This document shows, one piece after another, positions 7,830 through 15,271 of a DNA stretch of 30,287 nt. The stretch is taken from NCBI GenBank assembly GCA_021799405.1, contig JAJZAL010000034.1, positions 1 through 30,287 on the forward strand, in the 5' to 3' direction. The stretch comes from Acidobacteriota bacterium (GTDB lineage: Bacteria; Acidobacteriota; Terriglobia; Terriglobales; Acidobacteriaceae). The position numbers and the translations under genes were made by a program. The notes beneath the pieces were generated by a model. It was not told the DNA's origin. It made no database searches and worked only from the letters and a program-made list of their open reading frames with translations. Position 1 is the first letter of the stretch; every line of letters begins with the position of its first letter.

Positions 7830-9632
7830 ATGCGCGGGAATGAAGTACGCAGTTCGTTAGAGAAACACAGGCAGATGATCTTGAGCAAGGCGAAGAGGAT
7901 CACTCCAAGCACAGCCGCAGCGGATGTGCCTGCGGCCGGGAGTTCCCTGCGCAACCAGCGAAGCGCCCAGCTATCCTCGTGCCCGCGGCGCCTTTCCCTG
8001 GCTGGAGTGGGTATGATACTGCTGGCCTTTCTGACCGGCATCGCACCCTGCACTTTGGCCGCGCCCGCCGGATCATCCCGTCCTCTGGCGATGACGCCTC
8101 CAATGGGATGGAACGATTGGGCCCACTATCAATGCGGGTACACCGCGCAGACGATTCTGGATAACGCCAACGCTCTCGCTCGTACCGGACTGGCAGCAGC
8201 TGGTTATAAGACGGTGATCATCGATGATTGCTGGATGCAGAAAGACCGCGACAAGGAGGGAGATCTGCAGGCTGACCCGCTGCGCTTTCCCAATGGCATG
8301 AAGCCGATTGGCGAAGCGCTTCACAAGCTGGGGCTGAACTTCGGGATATACGAGGATGCGGGCTATCTAACCTGCGACGGGGATGCCGGCAGCGGTGAAG
8401 TGAACGGTGGCGGCAAAACTTATTTCGATCAGGATGCGCGGCTCTTTGCATCCTGGGGCGTTGACTATTTAAAGTTGGATGGCTGCCGGATGTATGTGCC
8501 TTCGGGAAGCAGCCCGGAGGCCTCCTACCGCAAGGCTTATGCCGCGGAAAGTGCGGCACTGAAGAAGGTAAACCGGCCAATTGTGTTTTCAGAGTCAGCA
8601 CCAGCCTATTTTCAGGGCAAGCCGGAGTGGTATGACGTATTGCGATGGGTTGGCGCGTACGGCCAGCTATGGCGGGAGGGCTCTGATATTGCCAACTTTC
8701 ACCTCAATGATCCGGATCACCCGCGTTTTTCCAGTGTGATGTGGAACTATACGTACAACCTCCAGTTAGGAAGATTTCAGAAACCGGGGAACTGGGACGA
8801 CGCCGACTTCATTATCGGCGGAGATCATGGCATGAGCATGGCCGAAACACGCAGCCAGCTGGCTTTGTGGTCGATGATGTCGGCACCGCTGATTCTCAGT
8901 TCGGATGTCGGCAAACTCACTCCGCAGGCCATTACCATTCTCGGCAGCAAGAGCGTGATCGCGATCGACCAGGATCGCCTTGGCCGAATGGCCACGCTGG
9001 TGAGCCGCAACCTGGAGATGGATCTTCTCTTTAAGAAGCTGAGCGGCGGGGACTATGCGGTCGCTGTGCTGAATCGCGGAGAATCACCGCTTCCGGTTAC
9101 TGTCGACCCCGCGGAATTTGGATTTACAGCACGCAAGACGTGCAATTTCGATGCACGGGATCTTTGGAGCGGGAGACTGCAGCCCGCGGCCTCAACACTG
9201 CAAACCACGGTTGCTTCGCACGACACTGCACTCTGGCGCATTCACCCATCCGCCGGCTGCGGCGCTCCGGCGCGTACCGGCGCCATCACCATGTCCAACG
9301 CTGAAGCATCGCATCAGCCGAGCCATTACACCCGTTGCCTGGCGTCATCTGGAGAACTGGAGGACTGTTCGGGCACGCCAGCCGAGGTTTGGACAATCAC
9401 TCCCGCCGGAGCGCTCAAATCGGGAGACCATTGCCTGGTGGTCGCGTCTGGTAAGCCGGTGATGGCGTCCTGCCACAACGGCTCGGCCCGCTGGCATTAC
9501 ACAGTGCTCGGAGATCTGGTGAATGACCGCGACCACCAATGCCTCAGCGCCGGCAGCGCCCAGGATATATCTCTGAAGATGGAGGCGTGTGAGAAGGGCA
9601 AACTCGAACAGATCTGGTCTCTGCCGAATTGA
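7830..9632 (+). CDS. Exported GH27 alpha-galactosidase with C-terminal ricin-type domain
   Basis: The 600-residue product should release terminal alpha-galactose from glycans outside the cytoplasm. After a hydrophobic export segment (about residues 58-78, ending near TLAAPAG) comes the GH27 barrel: TPPMGWNDWAHYQCGYT, IIDDCW, GIYEDAG, the nucleophile in DYLKLDGCRM (Asp217) and the acid/base in LWREGSDIANF (Asp286), then GGDHGMSMAETRSQLALWSM and a beta-sandwich. Residues about 480-600 form a Cys-rich ricin-like lectin domain with repeated CL and W elements, likely sugar binding. The ATG at 7830 has AGGAG 6 bases upstream. The 55-residue charged stretch before the hydrophobic segment is unusually long for a signal peptide; an internal ATG at 8013 with GGAG upstream is an alternative that would start right at the hydrophobic core. 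Confidence 0.92.
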   Translation: MRGNEVRSSLEKHRQMILSKAKRITPSTAAADVPAAGSSLRNQRSAQLSSCPRRLSLAGVGMILLAFLTGIAPCTLAAPAGSSRPLAMTPPMGWNDWAHYQCGYTAQTILDNANALARTGLAAAGYKTVIIDDCWMQKDRDKEGDLQADPLRFPNGMKPIGEALHKLGLNFGIYEDAGYLTCDGDAGSGEVNGGGKTYFDQDARLFASWGVDYLKLDGCRMYVPSGSSPEASYRKAYAAESAALKKVNRPIVFSESAPAYFQGKPEWYDVLRWVGAYGQLWREGSDIANFHLNDPDHPRFSSVMWNYTYNLQLGRFQKPGNWDDADFIIGGDHGMSMAETRSQLALWSMMSAPLILSSDVGKLTPQAITILGSKSVIAIDQDRLGRMATLVSRNLEMDLLFKKLSGGDYAVAVLNRGESPLPVTVDPAEFGFTARKTCNFDARDLWSGRLQPAASTLQTTVASHDTALWRIHPSAGCGAPARTGAITMSNAEASHQPSHYTRCLASSGELEDCSGTPAEVWTITPAGALKSGDHCLVVASGKPVMASCHNGSARWHYTVLGDLVNDRDHQCLSAGSAQDISLKMEACEKGKLEQIWSLPN

Positions 9633-9997
9633 GGGCGTGCGGTATCGATTCGAAGAGGATGGGCGCTGTTTCCCGAGGTGTCAATCGTTGCTGCTCTCGC
9701 ACATGAGTCGTCCGTAAAGCTGCGTTGCGTGTGCGCGTGCCGCGATGTACGTCCGGCCCTCGCCCACGCAGTTGTCTTCATCTCAGCGCTCAAATGTCCG
9801 TCTTATCGAACACTGGCCGGAAGCGCCAATGCGTACTGCCAGCAGATCAACGCATTACGGCACTCTCTTCATATTCCGAGCTGCCCACTCGTCGTAATAT
9901 GATCGATTATGTTTTGTTTGTATGCTTCAGATTGACATTGGAAGCGAATGTGTTTAGGTTGGTCATCGGATGGAACATGACAGAAAGGGGCGAATGC
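9633..9997. other. Intergenic region upstream of the DeoR regulator
   Basis: No gene is supported between the alpha-galactosidase stop and the DeoR start. The left two thirds are GC-rich and featureless to my eye; the right third turns AT-rich and holds the promoter at 9932-9960. An open frame extends upstream of the DeoR start to 9725, but it has no family features and lies above the predicted promoter. Confidence 0.5.
9932..9960 (+). promoter_or_regulatory. Sigma-70 type promoter of the DeoR regulator
   Basis: TTGACA (9932-9937) and TAGGTT (9955-9960) are spaced by 17 bases. The predicted start near 9967 gives a leader of about 31 bases with AGGGG at 9986-9990, 7 bases before the ATG at 9998, which supports that start over the upstream in-frame candidates. 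Confidence 0.6.
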
Positions 9998-10771
9998 ATG
10001 CTGGCCGATGAACGGCGGTTCCGCATCACCGAAATGCTTTCACGTCAGCGAACGGTCAGTGCTTCGGAACTCAAAGATATCTTCAATGTCACCGCGGCGA
10101 CAGTCCGGCGCGATCTCGCCCATCTGGAGCGCAAGGGGCTTCTGGTTCGTTCACACGGTGGAGCAGTTTCCAAGCTGCCGAGCACAAATTTCCAGCCATC
10201 CTACGATGCTATGGGCCGGGAAAACCCAGCAGAGAAGCAGGCAATCGCGACCGAGGCGGCGAAGCTGATCCTGGACGGCGATACAATTTTTCTTGAGGGA
10301 AGCACAACAGTTTCGGAGATCGTCCCACTGCTCCAGCACCACAAGCGCCTGACCGTCGTCACCAACTCCCCACTGATTCTTGTCGAGTTACGCCGCCATC
10401 CCGAGATTAAGGTGATGTGCACCGGAGGCGAGTTGCAGCGGGATGTTTTCTATCTCTCCGGAATATGGGCGCAGCGTACCATCGGGGAAATCCGTGTTGA
10501 TAAGGCCTTTCTGGGGGTGAGCGCAATCGATCCAGAATATGGTCTTTCCACTGCCAGCCACGATGAGGCAGCCGTGAAAAAAATCCTCATCAAATCCGCG
10601 AAGATGCGGATCGCGCTGGTTGATCACAGCAAATTTGGCCGCCAAGGATTCGCTTTTGTTGCCCCGGCTAACGAGTTGACCACGCTCATCACCGATTCCG
10701 GAACTCCTCCTGCTGATTTGAAGACTCTGCGGGATTTAGGAGTACACGTCATTGTCGCTGGACAGGATTGA
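9998..10771 (+). CDS. DeoR-family transcriptional regulator
   Basis: The 257-residue protein has the standard DeoR layout. An N-terminal helix-turn-helix (about residues 5-57) carries the signature TVRRDLAHLERKGLLVRSHGGAV. The C-terminal sugar-phosphate-sensing domain contains LEGSTTVSEIVPLL, VTNSPLILVEL, CTGGELQRDVFYLSG, VDKAFLGVSAID, DEAAVKKILIKSA and VDHSKFGRQGFAFVAP. DeoR proteins usually repress sugar operons and are released by a phosphorylated intermediate. That would fit the kinase/aldolase unit at 1-2268, whose substrate would be phosphorylated, better than the non-phosphorylative rhamnose genes. The targets are inference. The gene is transcribed alone from its own promoter. The start is fixed by the Shine-Dalgarno at 9986-9990 and by normal family length. 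Confidence 0.93.
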   Translation: MLADERRFRITEMLSRQRTVSASELKDIFNVTAATVRRDLAHLERKGLLVRSHGGAVSKLPSTNFQPSYDAMGRENPAEKQAIATEAAKLILDGDTIFLEGSTTVSEIVPLLQHHKRLTVVTNSPLILVELRRHPEIKVMCTGGELQRDVFYLSGIWAQRTIGEIRVDKAFLGVSAIDPEYGLSTASHDEAAVKKILIKSAKMRIALVDHSKFGRQGFAFVAPANELTTLITDSGTPPADLKTLRDLGVHVIVAGQD

Positions 10772-11097
10772 TCGCTCGTATTTCCTCCGGGTTGTCAACC
10801 ACCTCGGAGAAACCACGCACGCGGGCTTCGTGAATGGTTTAGCTGAAATGCCACTCCAGCGACTTGGTGTTACAAGCTGGTTGGCATTCAGATGAGAATT
10901 CGCATGGGCGACACAGTTGGATCTTGTGAAGGTCATCAGCTTTAACGCGCACTTGACGCGGCGCGAAGCCGAAGTGCCTGGCTCCTCTGAACTCCAGATC
11001 ACCCTTCCTGCATTCACGATCTGGATCTGCAATTGCGGTGCCGCGCTGCCATCGCCAGATGCGCCGCGGCCTAGCGCTTCCTGAAGCAAGTCCTCGG
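10772..11097. other. Gene-less convergent region with a possible decayed coding remnant
   Basis: This lies between the converging DeoR and HpcH/HpaI genes. On the minus strand two adjoining frames look protein-like: QLQIQIVNAGRVIWSSEEPG (11035-10976) and, one frame over, HFGFAPRQVRVKADDLHKIQL (10976-10914). They meet at the same position, as expected for a single frameshift in the last part of a beta-rich domain. No intact gene or terminator with a clear T-run is seen. The remnant reading rests on amino-acid character only. Confidence 0.3.
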
Positions 11098-11925
11098 CTA
11101 GTAAAGGATGCTCCGATCTTTTGCGGATGGCTTGATGCCAAGCGGGTGCAGGATCTCGCTTGCGCCAAGTTGGATCAGGCCGAGTTCGGTCACCGATTGA
11201 AAGAATTGGAAGCCCTGCTCCCGGAATCGCAGGATTTGTTCAGCGGATCCAGCGGGCCTGCCCAGGAATTTCTTGTGCCGCCGTGCTGCGTCAACAATCG
11301 TATTGATCGCTTCCTGCAGGAGCGGATCATCTTGTTTTCCGCGCAGCCCGAGCGAAAAGGAAAGATCGCTGGTGCCGATGAAGATCACGTCAATACCGGG
11401 CGTCGCGGCGATGGCGTCTATGTGGGCCAGTGCGCGCTGTTCCTCGATGATGCAAATCGTCATCATCTGCGCGTCAGCGGAATCGTAGTAGTTGCCGGGC
11501 TCAAACCATGTGGAGGCGGCCAGCCCTGCGCCAGATCCCCGGCTCCCTGCAGGAGGATAGCGGCACGCCTGCGCCGCGGTTCTGGCCCGGGCCTCATCGG
11601 AGACAAATGGAAAGATCACTCCCGATACGCCCTGGTCGAGCACGCGCTTGGCTGTCCACAGCTCGGCAGTGGGAACGCGTGCGAAAACTGCCGTGTCGAA
11701 GCCACGAGTCACCAGCACGATGCCACGCAGAGTTTCCAGCGACACCGGCGAGTGCTCCATCTCTACCCACAGAAAGTGGAAACCCAGACGCGCGGCCAGC
11801 GCGGTGGTTTCAAGATTGTTCGTCGTGACGGTGAGACCCACCACACATTCGCCGGCGGAAAGGCGAGATCGGACCAGGTTTCTTGTGGAACCAGAAGATA
11901 CGGATTTACTGTCGTTGACTGCCAT
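11098..11925 (-). CDS. HpcH/HpaI-family aldolase (RhmA-like 2-keto-3-deoxy acid aldolase)
   Basis: The 275-residue cytoplasmic class II aldolase is of the family that cleaves 2-keto-3-deoxy acids to pyruvate plus an aldehyde (HpaI, GarL, RhmA). The blocks are in order: LWVEMEHS (His58, candidate base), ARVP (Arg83), GVSGVIFPFV, RYPPAGSRG, CIIEEQRALAHID with metal ligand Glu161, and IDVIFIGTSDLSFSLG with metal ligand Asp187. The 26-residue spacing of the two ligands is the family's. The ATG at 11925 comes one base after the stop of the upstream gene, so it is translationally coupled to the hydrolase-like protein. Family members in rhamnose pathways cleave 2-keto-3-deoxy-L-rhamnonate, so a role beside the rhamnose operon is plausible. 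The DapA-family enzyme at 22931 may have the same job or a different one. Confidence 0.9.
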   Translation of the reverse strand: MAVNDSKSVSSGSTRNLVRSRLSAGECVVGLTVTTNNLETTALAARLGFHFLWVEMEHSPVSLETLRGIVLVTRGFDTAVFARVPTAELWTAKRVLDQGVSGVIFPFVSDEARARTAAQACRYPPAGSRGSGAGLAASTWFEPGNYYDSADAQMMTICIIEEQRALAHIDAIAATPGIDVIFIGTSDLSFSLGLRGKQDDPLLQEAINTIVDAARRHKKFLGRPAGSAEQILRFREQGFQFFQSVTELGLIQLGASEILHPLGIKPSAKDRSILY

Positions 11926-11926
11926 C

Positions 11927-14422
11927 TCAGGCAGGCTCCTTTTGAAAATTGGGAATCAACCATACCTCGGCGATCTGGCATCCGCGTCCATTCCCACCCA
12001 GGCCAGGCTCGCGTGTCCAGGTAAGCGTGAGTTTACCGCCGGCGGTCGCCTGTTTCGGGATAGGAAAGTCCTGGGGCGCGGGTGGCCAAGCTCGCAACAG
12101 AAAGGGATGAATCTCAATAGCGTCGTTCGCTACCAGGCGCAGTTTGATCTTCGGCGAATCGCCCGAATACACCACGCGAACCTTATATCCACTGGATTTG
12201 TCCAGATTGGAGTAGTGGAGCTGGAGCGGTGCCTCGTAAAGGGCGCCTGCCCAGTGTTTCCATGCCTGAGGAGCGCGATCCTGCAGACGATCAGGATACT
12301 GACAGCCGACAATGGGGTGGTGGTGGAAATAGGGATCTGGCATCTTCGGATCCGACAGCACCAGATGAGGCCGGTTGGCGATATCGCCGAGAGCATCGTA
12401 AAAGCCGCCCGGACCGGGATCAGTGCGAAACAGCAGAGCGCGAATTGCGGCGATCTGTTTCATCGGATCGCTCTGCTCACGGATGGAGAGAATCTCGCGC
12501 CGCATCCACATCACGTCAGTGACTGGAGCGTCCAGCGTGTCGAGGTTTGCCGCCCGCTCCACCGCCTCGCCATCGTATCGTTCCACTGCCAGTTGCATGC
12601 CGATGCTCTGAAAAAGCTGTGCTCCTAATTCCATGATCCGCGTCCGTAACTCGCCGCCGGCAGGGCTTAGAATTGCCTCTTCCAAAACATCCTGAGCCTC
12701 TGACAGCAGCAGATCGGGTTGCAATCCATTTGGCGGCTGAGGTGCCGGTGGCTCTCCCACCCCTAAAGGCACCGCAGCCCAGCCGATTTCCAAAGCCCGG
12801 CTCAGTATGTCGCGTGCGCGAACAACGTGGGCAGTTTCATCGATCAGCCGCCGACGCACAAGCGCGTCGAAATAAGCGCGGTAGAGTGCCTGCTGGAATC
12901 GCCAATTTTGGGTTACAGCCGGCGGGCAGCTTCGCTCCAAATCCGCGAATCGCTCCAGCGTGACTTCCACCCCGGCGTTCGTCATCAACGGACCAACCCA
13001 GTTTGCTTCAAGCGCACACAGGCCCTGCGCGAACCCTTCCTCCAATTCTTTGCCGATGAACCAGTGGGCAAAGTCGCGCAACACTTCTGTTACCGGCTGC
13101 CTGGAATCCCAGGCGAGCGAACTCCAGAGGAACTTGTTCACGTCGTCGTTACAGCCTTCCGAGTAGGAGATAAATCCAATGCTCGACGGAAGAATCTCTC
13201 GGAGGATTGAAGAATGCGCCTGCGGGCGTGGATTGATTACTTCGCGGCCCTCAGTAAGCGCGAAGGCCAGGTCCCAATCGAGCACCGGGTACTGGCACTC
13301 GATGCTATGGGTAATGTCGGGATAGCACCGGATCGAATAGTTTCTTGGCACGAAATTGCGGAGGTCGACGATCGAAAGCCGGGACATCGGGCCAAAAACG
13401 ACACCATCCAGCCAGGACTTGGTGCTGTCGCTATCGAGAAGTTGTAAGAATTCGTCCAGCCATGCGCTATTGAAACCCTGCGGGGAAACCCACATCTGTG
13501 CTCGGGGATGGTATCGGCGCAGGCTTGCCTTTTGCTTTTCAAGCAGCGGCAGAAGATACTTCGGTTCCGTATGACCGGGGTCGCCTCCGGGAACAAAAAC
13601 CGCATCAATCCGGGGCAGAGCCGCAAAGATTGCCGCCCACTCCTGCACAGCTGTTTCTACGGTGGCGGGGTCGGCGTAATTGCCATCCATCGCCGGATAC
13701 CACACCCACACATTGAGCCCATACGAGTCCGCGATTCGAGACATCTCCGTCATCATTTGCCGGGGTGGAAGCGGAAAAAGCGGGCTGTCAGGCAGATCGT
13801 CTGTCCGAGGCGGCAACAGTTCGATGGAGTTGGTGCCGAAAAGCGCGAGATCACGAATATATTGGTCCCACATGGACACTGACCAGGCGTCATAGGCGTT
13901 CGTCTTCGGACGGTATCCAAGTTGGTGGCCGCGTAATCGATATTCCGGATGGCTTACCAGATACAACGGCGTGGACGGCAAACGCGCTTCCTGGCGCCCG
14001 AAATCGATCAATCTCAGGAGCTTGCCGATTCCGAAGAGCAGACCACGCTGGTCCGCGCCTATCACCGCGATCCAGGACCTCCCGGCATCTCTTCCGCTCT
14101 CCAGAAGAAAAGCTTCCGGCGGAAGATCGCGCATCGAGGCGGAAACGCGCGGGGCAGCTTCGCCCATCGCATCGCGCGTTCCCAGATAGATCACCACGCG
14201 GGCCTTGTCACCGGATGGTTGATCGGGTCCATGCCAGCGAATGCCGCTCCGTTTTTCTGCTTCCTCCACGAGCACCTGGGCCATCTTCTTCCCGCGATCC
14301 AACTGCAAGGGAATCCTGATCGCGCAGTTCCGGAGGTCGAGACTGCTGTCTGACTGAGCCGAAACCCACTTAGATGCAAACGTCGCTGCGGCTGAGAGCC
14401 GGAGGAAACTTCTGCGATTCAT
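11927..14422 (-). CDS. Tat-exported multidomain protein resembling glycoside hydrolases (family unassigned)
   Basis: The 831-residue product begins with a twin-arginine signal (MNRRSFLRLSAAATF, cleavage near VSAQ). Residues about 30-150 look like the alpha/beta domain that precedes the catalytic barrel in GH67 alpha-glucuronidases and GH20 hexosaminidases (VVIYLGTRDAM; WIAVIGADQRGLLFGIGKLLR). A barrel-like region follows, with YRLRGHQLGYR, ALFGTNSIELLPPRTDD, VWVWYPAMDG, AVFVPGGDPGHTEP, MWVSPQGFNS and SYSEGCNDDVNKFLW. The last third is helical, then a beta-rich domain. Acidic residues in PGGDPGHTEP and the EGCNDD block are candidate catalytic groups, but I cannot assign them. ATG 14422 is preferred over upstream in-frame starts because it opens the Tat signal and has GGGAG 9 bases upstream. 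It is coupled to the HpcH/HpaI aldolase, suggesting release of a sugar acid or deoxysugar for that enzyme. Confidence 0.7.
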   Translation of the reverse strand: MNRRSFLRLSAAATFASKWVSAQSDSSLDLRNCAIRIPLQLDRGKKMAQVLVEEAEKRSGIRWHGPDQPSGDKARVVIYLGTRDAMGEAAPRVSASMRDLPPEAFLLESGRDAGRSWIAVIGADQRGLLFGIGKLLRLIDFGRQEARLPSTPLYLVSHPEYRLRGHQLGYRPKTNAYDAWSVSMWDQYIRDLALFGTNSIELLPPRTDDLPDSPLFPLPPRQMMTEMSRIADSYGLNVWVWYPAMDGNYADPATVETAVQEWAAIFAALPRIDAVFVPGGDPGHTEPKYLLPLLEKQKASLRRYHPRAQMWVSPQGFNSAWLDEFLQLLDSDSTKSWLDGVVFGPMSRLSIVDLRNFVPRNYSIRCYPDITHSIECQYPVLDWDLAFALTEGREVINPRPQAHSSILREILPSSIGFISYSEGCNDDVNKFLWSSLAWDSRQPVTEVLRDFAHWFIGKELEEGFAQGLCALEANWVGPLMTNAGVEVTLERFADLERSCPPAVTQNWRFQQALYRAYFDALVRRRLIDETAHVVRARDILSRALEIGWAAVPLGVGEPPAPQPPNGLQPDLLLSEAQDVLEEAILSPAGGELRTRIMELGAQLFQSIGMQLAVERYDGEAVERAANLDTLDAPVTDVMWMRREILSIREQSDPMKQIAAIRALLFRTDPGPGGFYDALGDIANRPHLVLSDPKMPDPYFHHHPIVGCQYPDRLQDRAPQAWKHWAGALYEAPLQLHYSNLDKSSGYKVRVVYSGDSPKIKLRLVANDAIEIHPFLLRAWPPAPQDFPIPKQATAGGKLTLTWTREPGLGGNGRGCQIAEVWLIPNFQKEPA

Positions 14423-14564
14423 CAATTTTGGCTCCCGTAGTTCTATGCCGGAAAAGTTGATCAAAAAGAACAAAAAACGCCAGAAGATTGGGTTGGGAAA
14501 AGCGAAAATAGCGTCTAAGTGTGCCCTAATCAGTCAAGAACGAACCTTCGCATCAAGCGAACCC

Positions 14565-14593
14565 AATCTACCGGGCGGGTGTTCAAATGTCAA
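14565..14593 (-). promoter_or_regulatory. Sigma-70 type promoter of the hydrolase-aldolase unit
   Basis: On the minus strand TTGACA (14588-14593) and TAGATT (14565-14570) are 17 bases apart. The predicted leader to the ATG at 14422 is about 135 bases. Confidence 0.55.
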
Positions 14594-14628
14594 CATCCCG
14601 CGAGCCTGCGTTGATGTCAATTATCCCG
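14587..14628. repeat. Imperfect direct repeat overlapping the -35 box
   Basis: ATGTCAA-C-ATCCCG (14587-14600) recurs as ATGTCAA-TT-ATCCCG (14614-14628), 27 bases downstream. The first copy covers the -35 hexamer of the minus-strand promoter, so the pair may be tandem regulator sites. Confidence 0.4.
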
Positions 14629-15162
14629 TGAACTGAGGCAGATGGACGGCGATCGACGAATACATCGGAGTAATCTCTCGGCCAGATGACCGCCGCACCT
14701 CACAGATTCCGCATCTTGGGGATTTCCTCGTCAGGCTACGCAGGCGGCTTTGTCATCAATCCCATGGGTAGCGTGAGGCTTTCGAGGTTTGTACAGAACG
14801 CCAACCTGTCCACTTGTGGTCCGTTACGAAGGAGCGCAAGGAAGGGAAATACTCTCAGGCGAAATTCTCAGTCTGTCTCCTGAGCTTGGGGGTAAGGAAG
14901 GGGAATCATGAACGCAAATGCGCTGGTCTTACCGCGCACGCCTGGGCTTCCTCACGATGCTCATCTATCACAAATAATTGATAACAAAGATAGGTAGAGT
15001 CAAAAGATGCCTCTCCGGATCCTCCTCATTCTGTGTTGGAGAGAGGCGTAGGAGAGACCAATCAAAGAGGTGTGAGGTAGAGCCTCTATGCCCCTTTTTT
15101 GATTCCGTTCCGATTGTTTACGCGCAGGTTGGGAATAAAGCAGACAAAAACAAACAAAACTA
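14629..15162. other. Gene-less stretch between divergent operons, with two hairpins
   Basis: No convincing gene is present. A 29-codon frame starts at ATG 14908 after GGAAGGGG but has no recognisable features. An inverted repeat GCCTCTC/GAGAGGC (15009-15015 and 15041-15047) and a second stem AGAGG/CCTCT (15066-15070 and 15083-15087) followed by six T at 15095-15100 could be an RNA hairpin and a weak terminator upstream of the receptor promoter. Confidence 0.4.
15066..15100 (+). terminator. Possible weak intrinsic terminator
   Basis: A 5-base-pair stem (AGAGG/CCTCT, loop of 12) is followed 7 bases later by TTTTTT. The stem is short and the spacing to the T-run imperfect, so this is tentative. 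It would insulate the receptor operon from upstream transcription. Confidence 0.25.
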
Positions 15163-15191
15163 TTGACAGTCGCATATCTGTTGAGTACGCT
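15163..15191 (+). promoter_or_regulatory. Sigma-70 type promoter of the rhamnose operon
   Basis: TTGACA (15163-15168) is followed after 17 bases by TACGCT (15186-15191). The predicted start near 15198 falls in the palindrome described next. The leader to the receptor ATG is about 75 bases. Confidence 0.55.
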
Positions 15192-15197
15192 TCTGAA

Positions 15198-15216
15198 ACA
15201 TTAAGTTCGTTAATGT
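15198..15216. promoter_or_regulatory. Palindromic candidate operator at the transcription start
   Basis: ACATTAA-GTTCG-TTAATGT has perfect 7-base arms with a 5-base centre, sited immediately downstream of the -10 box. This is a classic repressor position for sugar-responsive regulators. The cognate protein is unknown. Confidence 0.5.
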
Positions 15217-15271
15217 AATTCTGGGACTGAAAAACTTCTTGTCTCAACGCTTTCCCTGGAGGTAATTCCTG

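Noticed and set aside
11038..12024. Long plus-strand frame of 328 codons and its neighbour to 12628
   Set aside because: Both are antisense to the HpcH/HpaI aldolase and hydrolase-like genes, which have recognisable motifs.
14686..14883. Plus-strand frame of 65 codons in the gene-less stretch
   Set aside because: No ribosome binding site, no recognisable features, unlikely composition.
14908..14997. 29-codon frame with GGAAGGGG upstream, possible leader peptide
   Set aside because: It is upstream of the operon promoter, has no regulatory codon run and no conserved feature; too little support for a gene.
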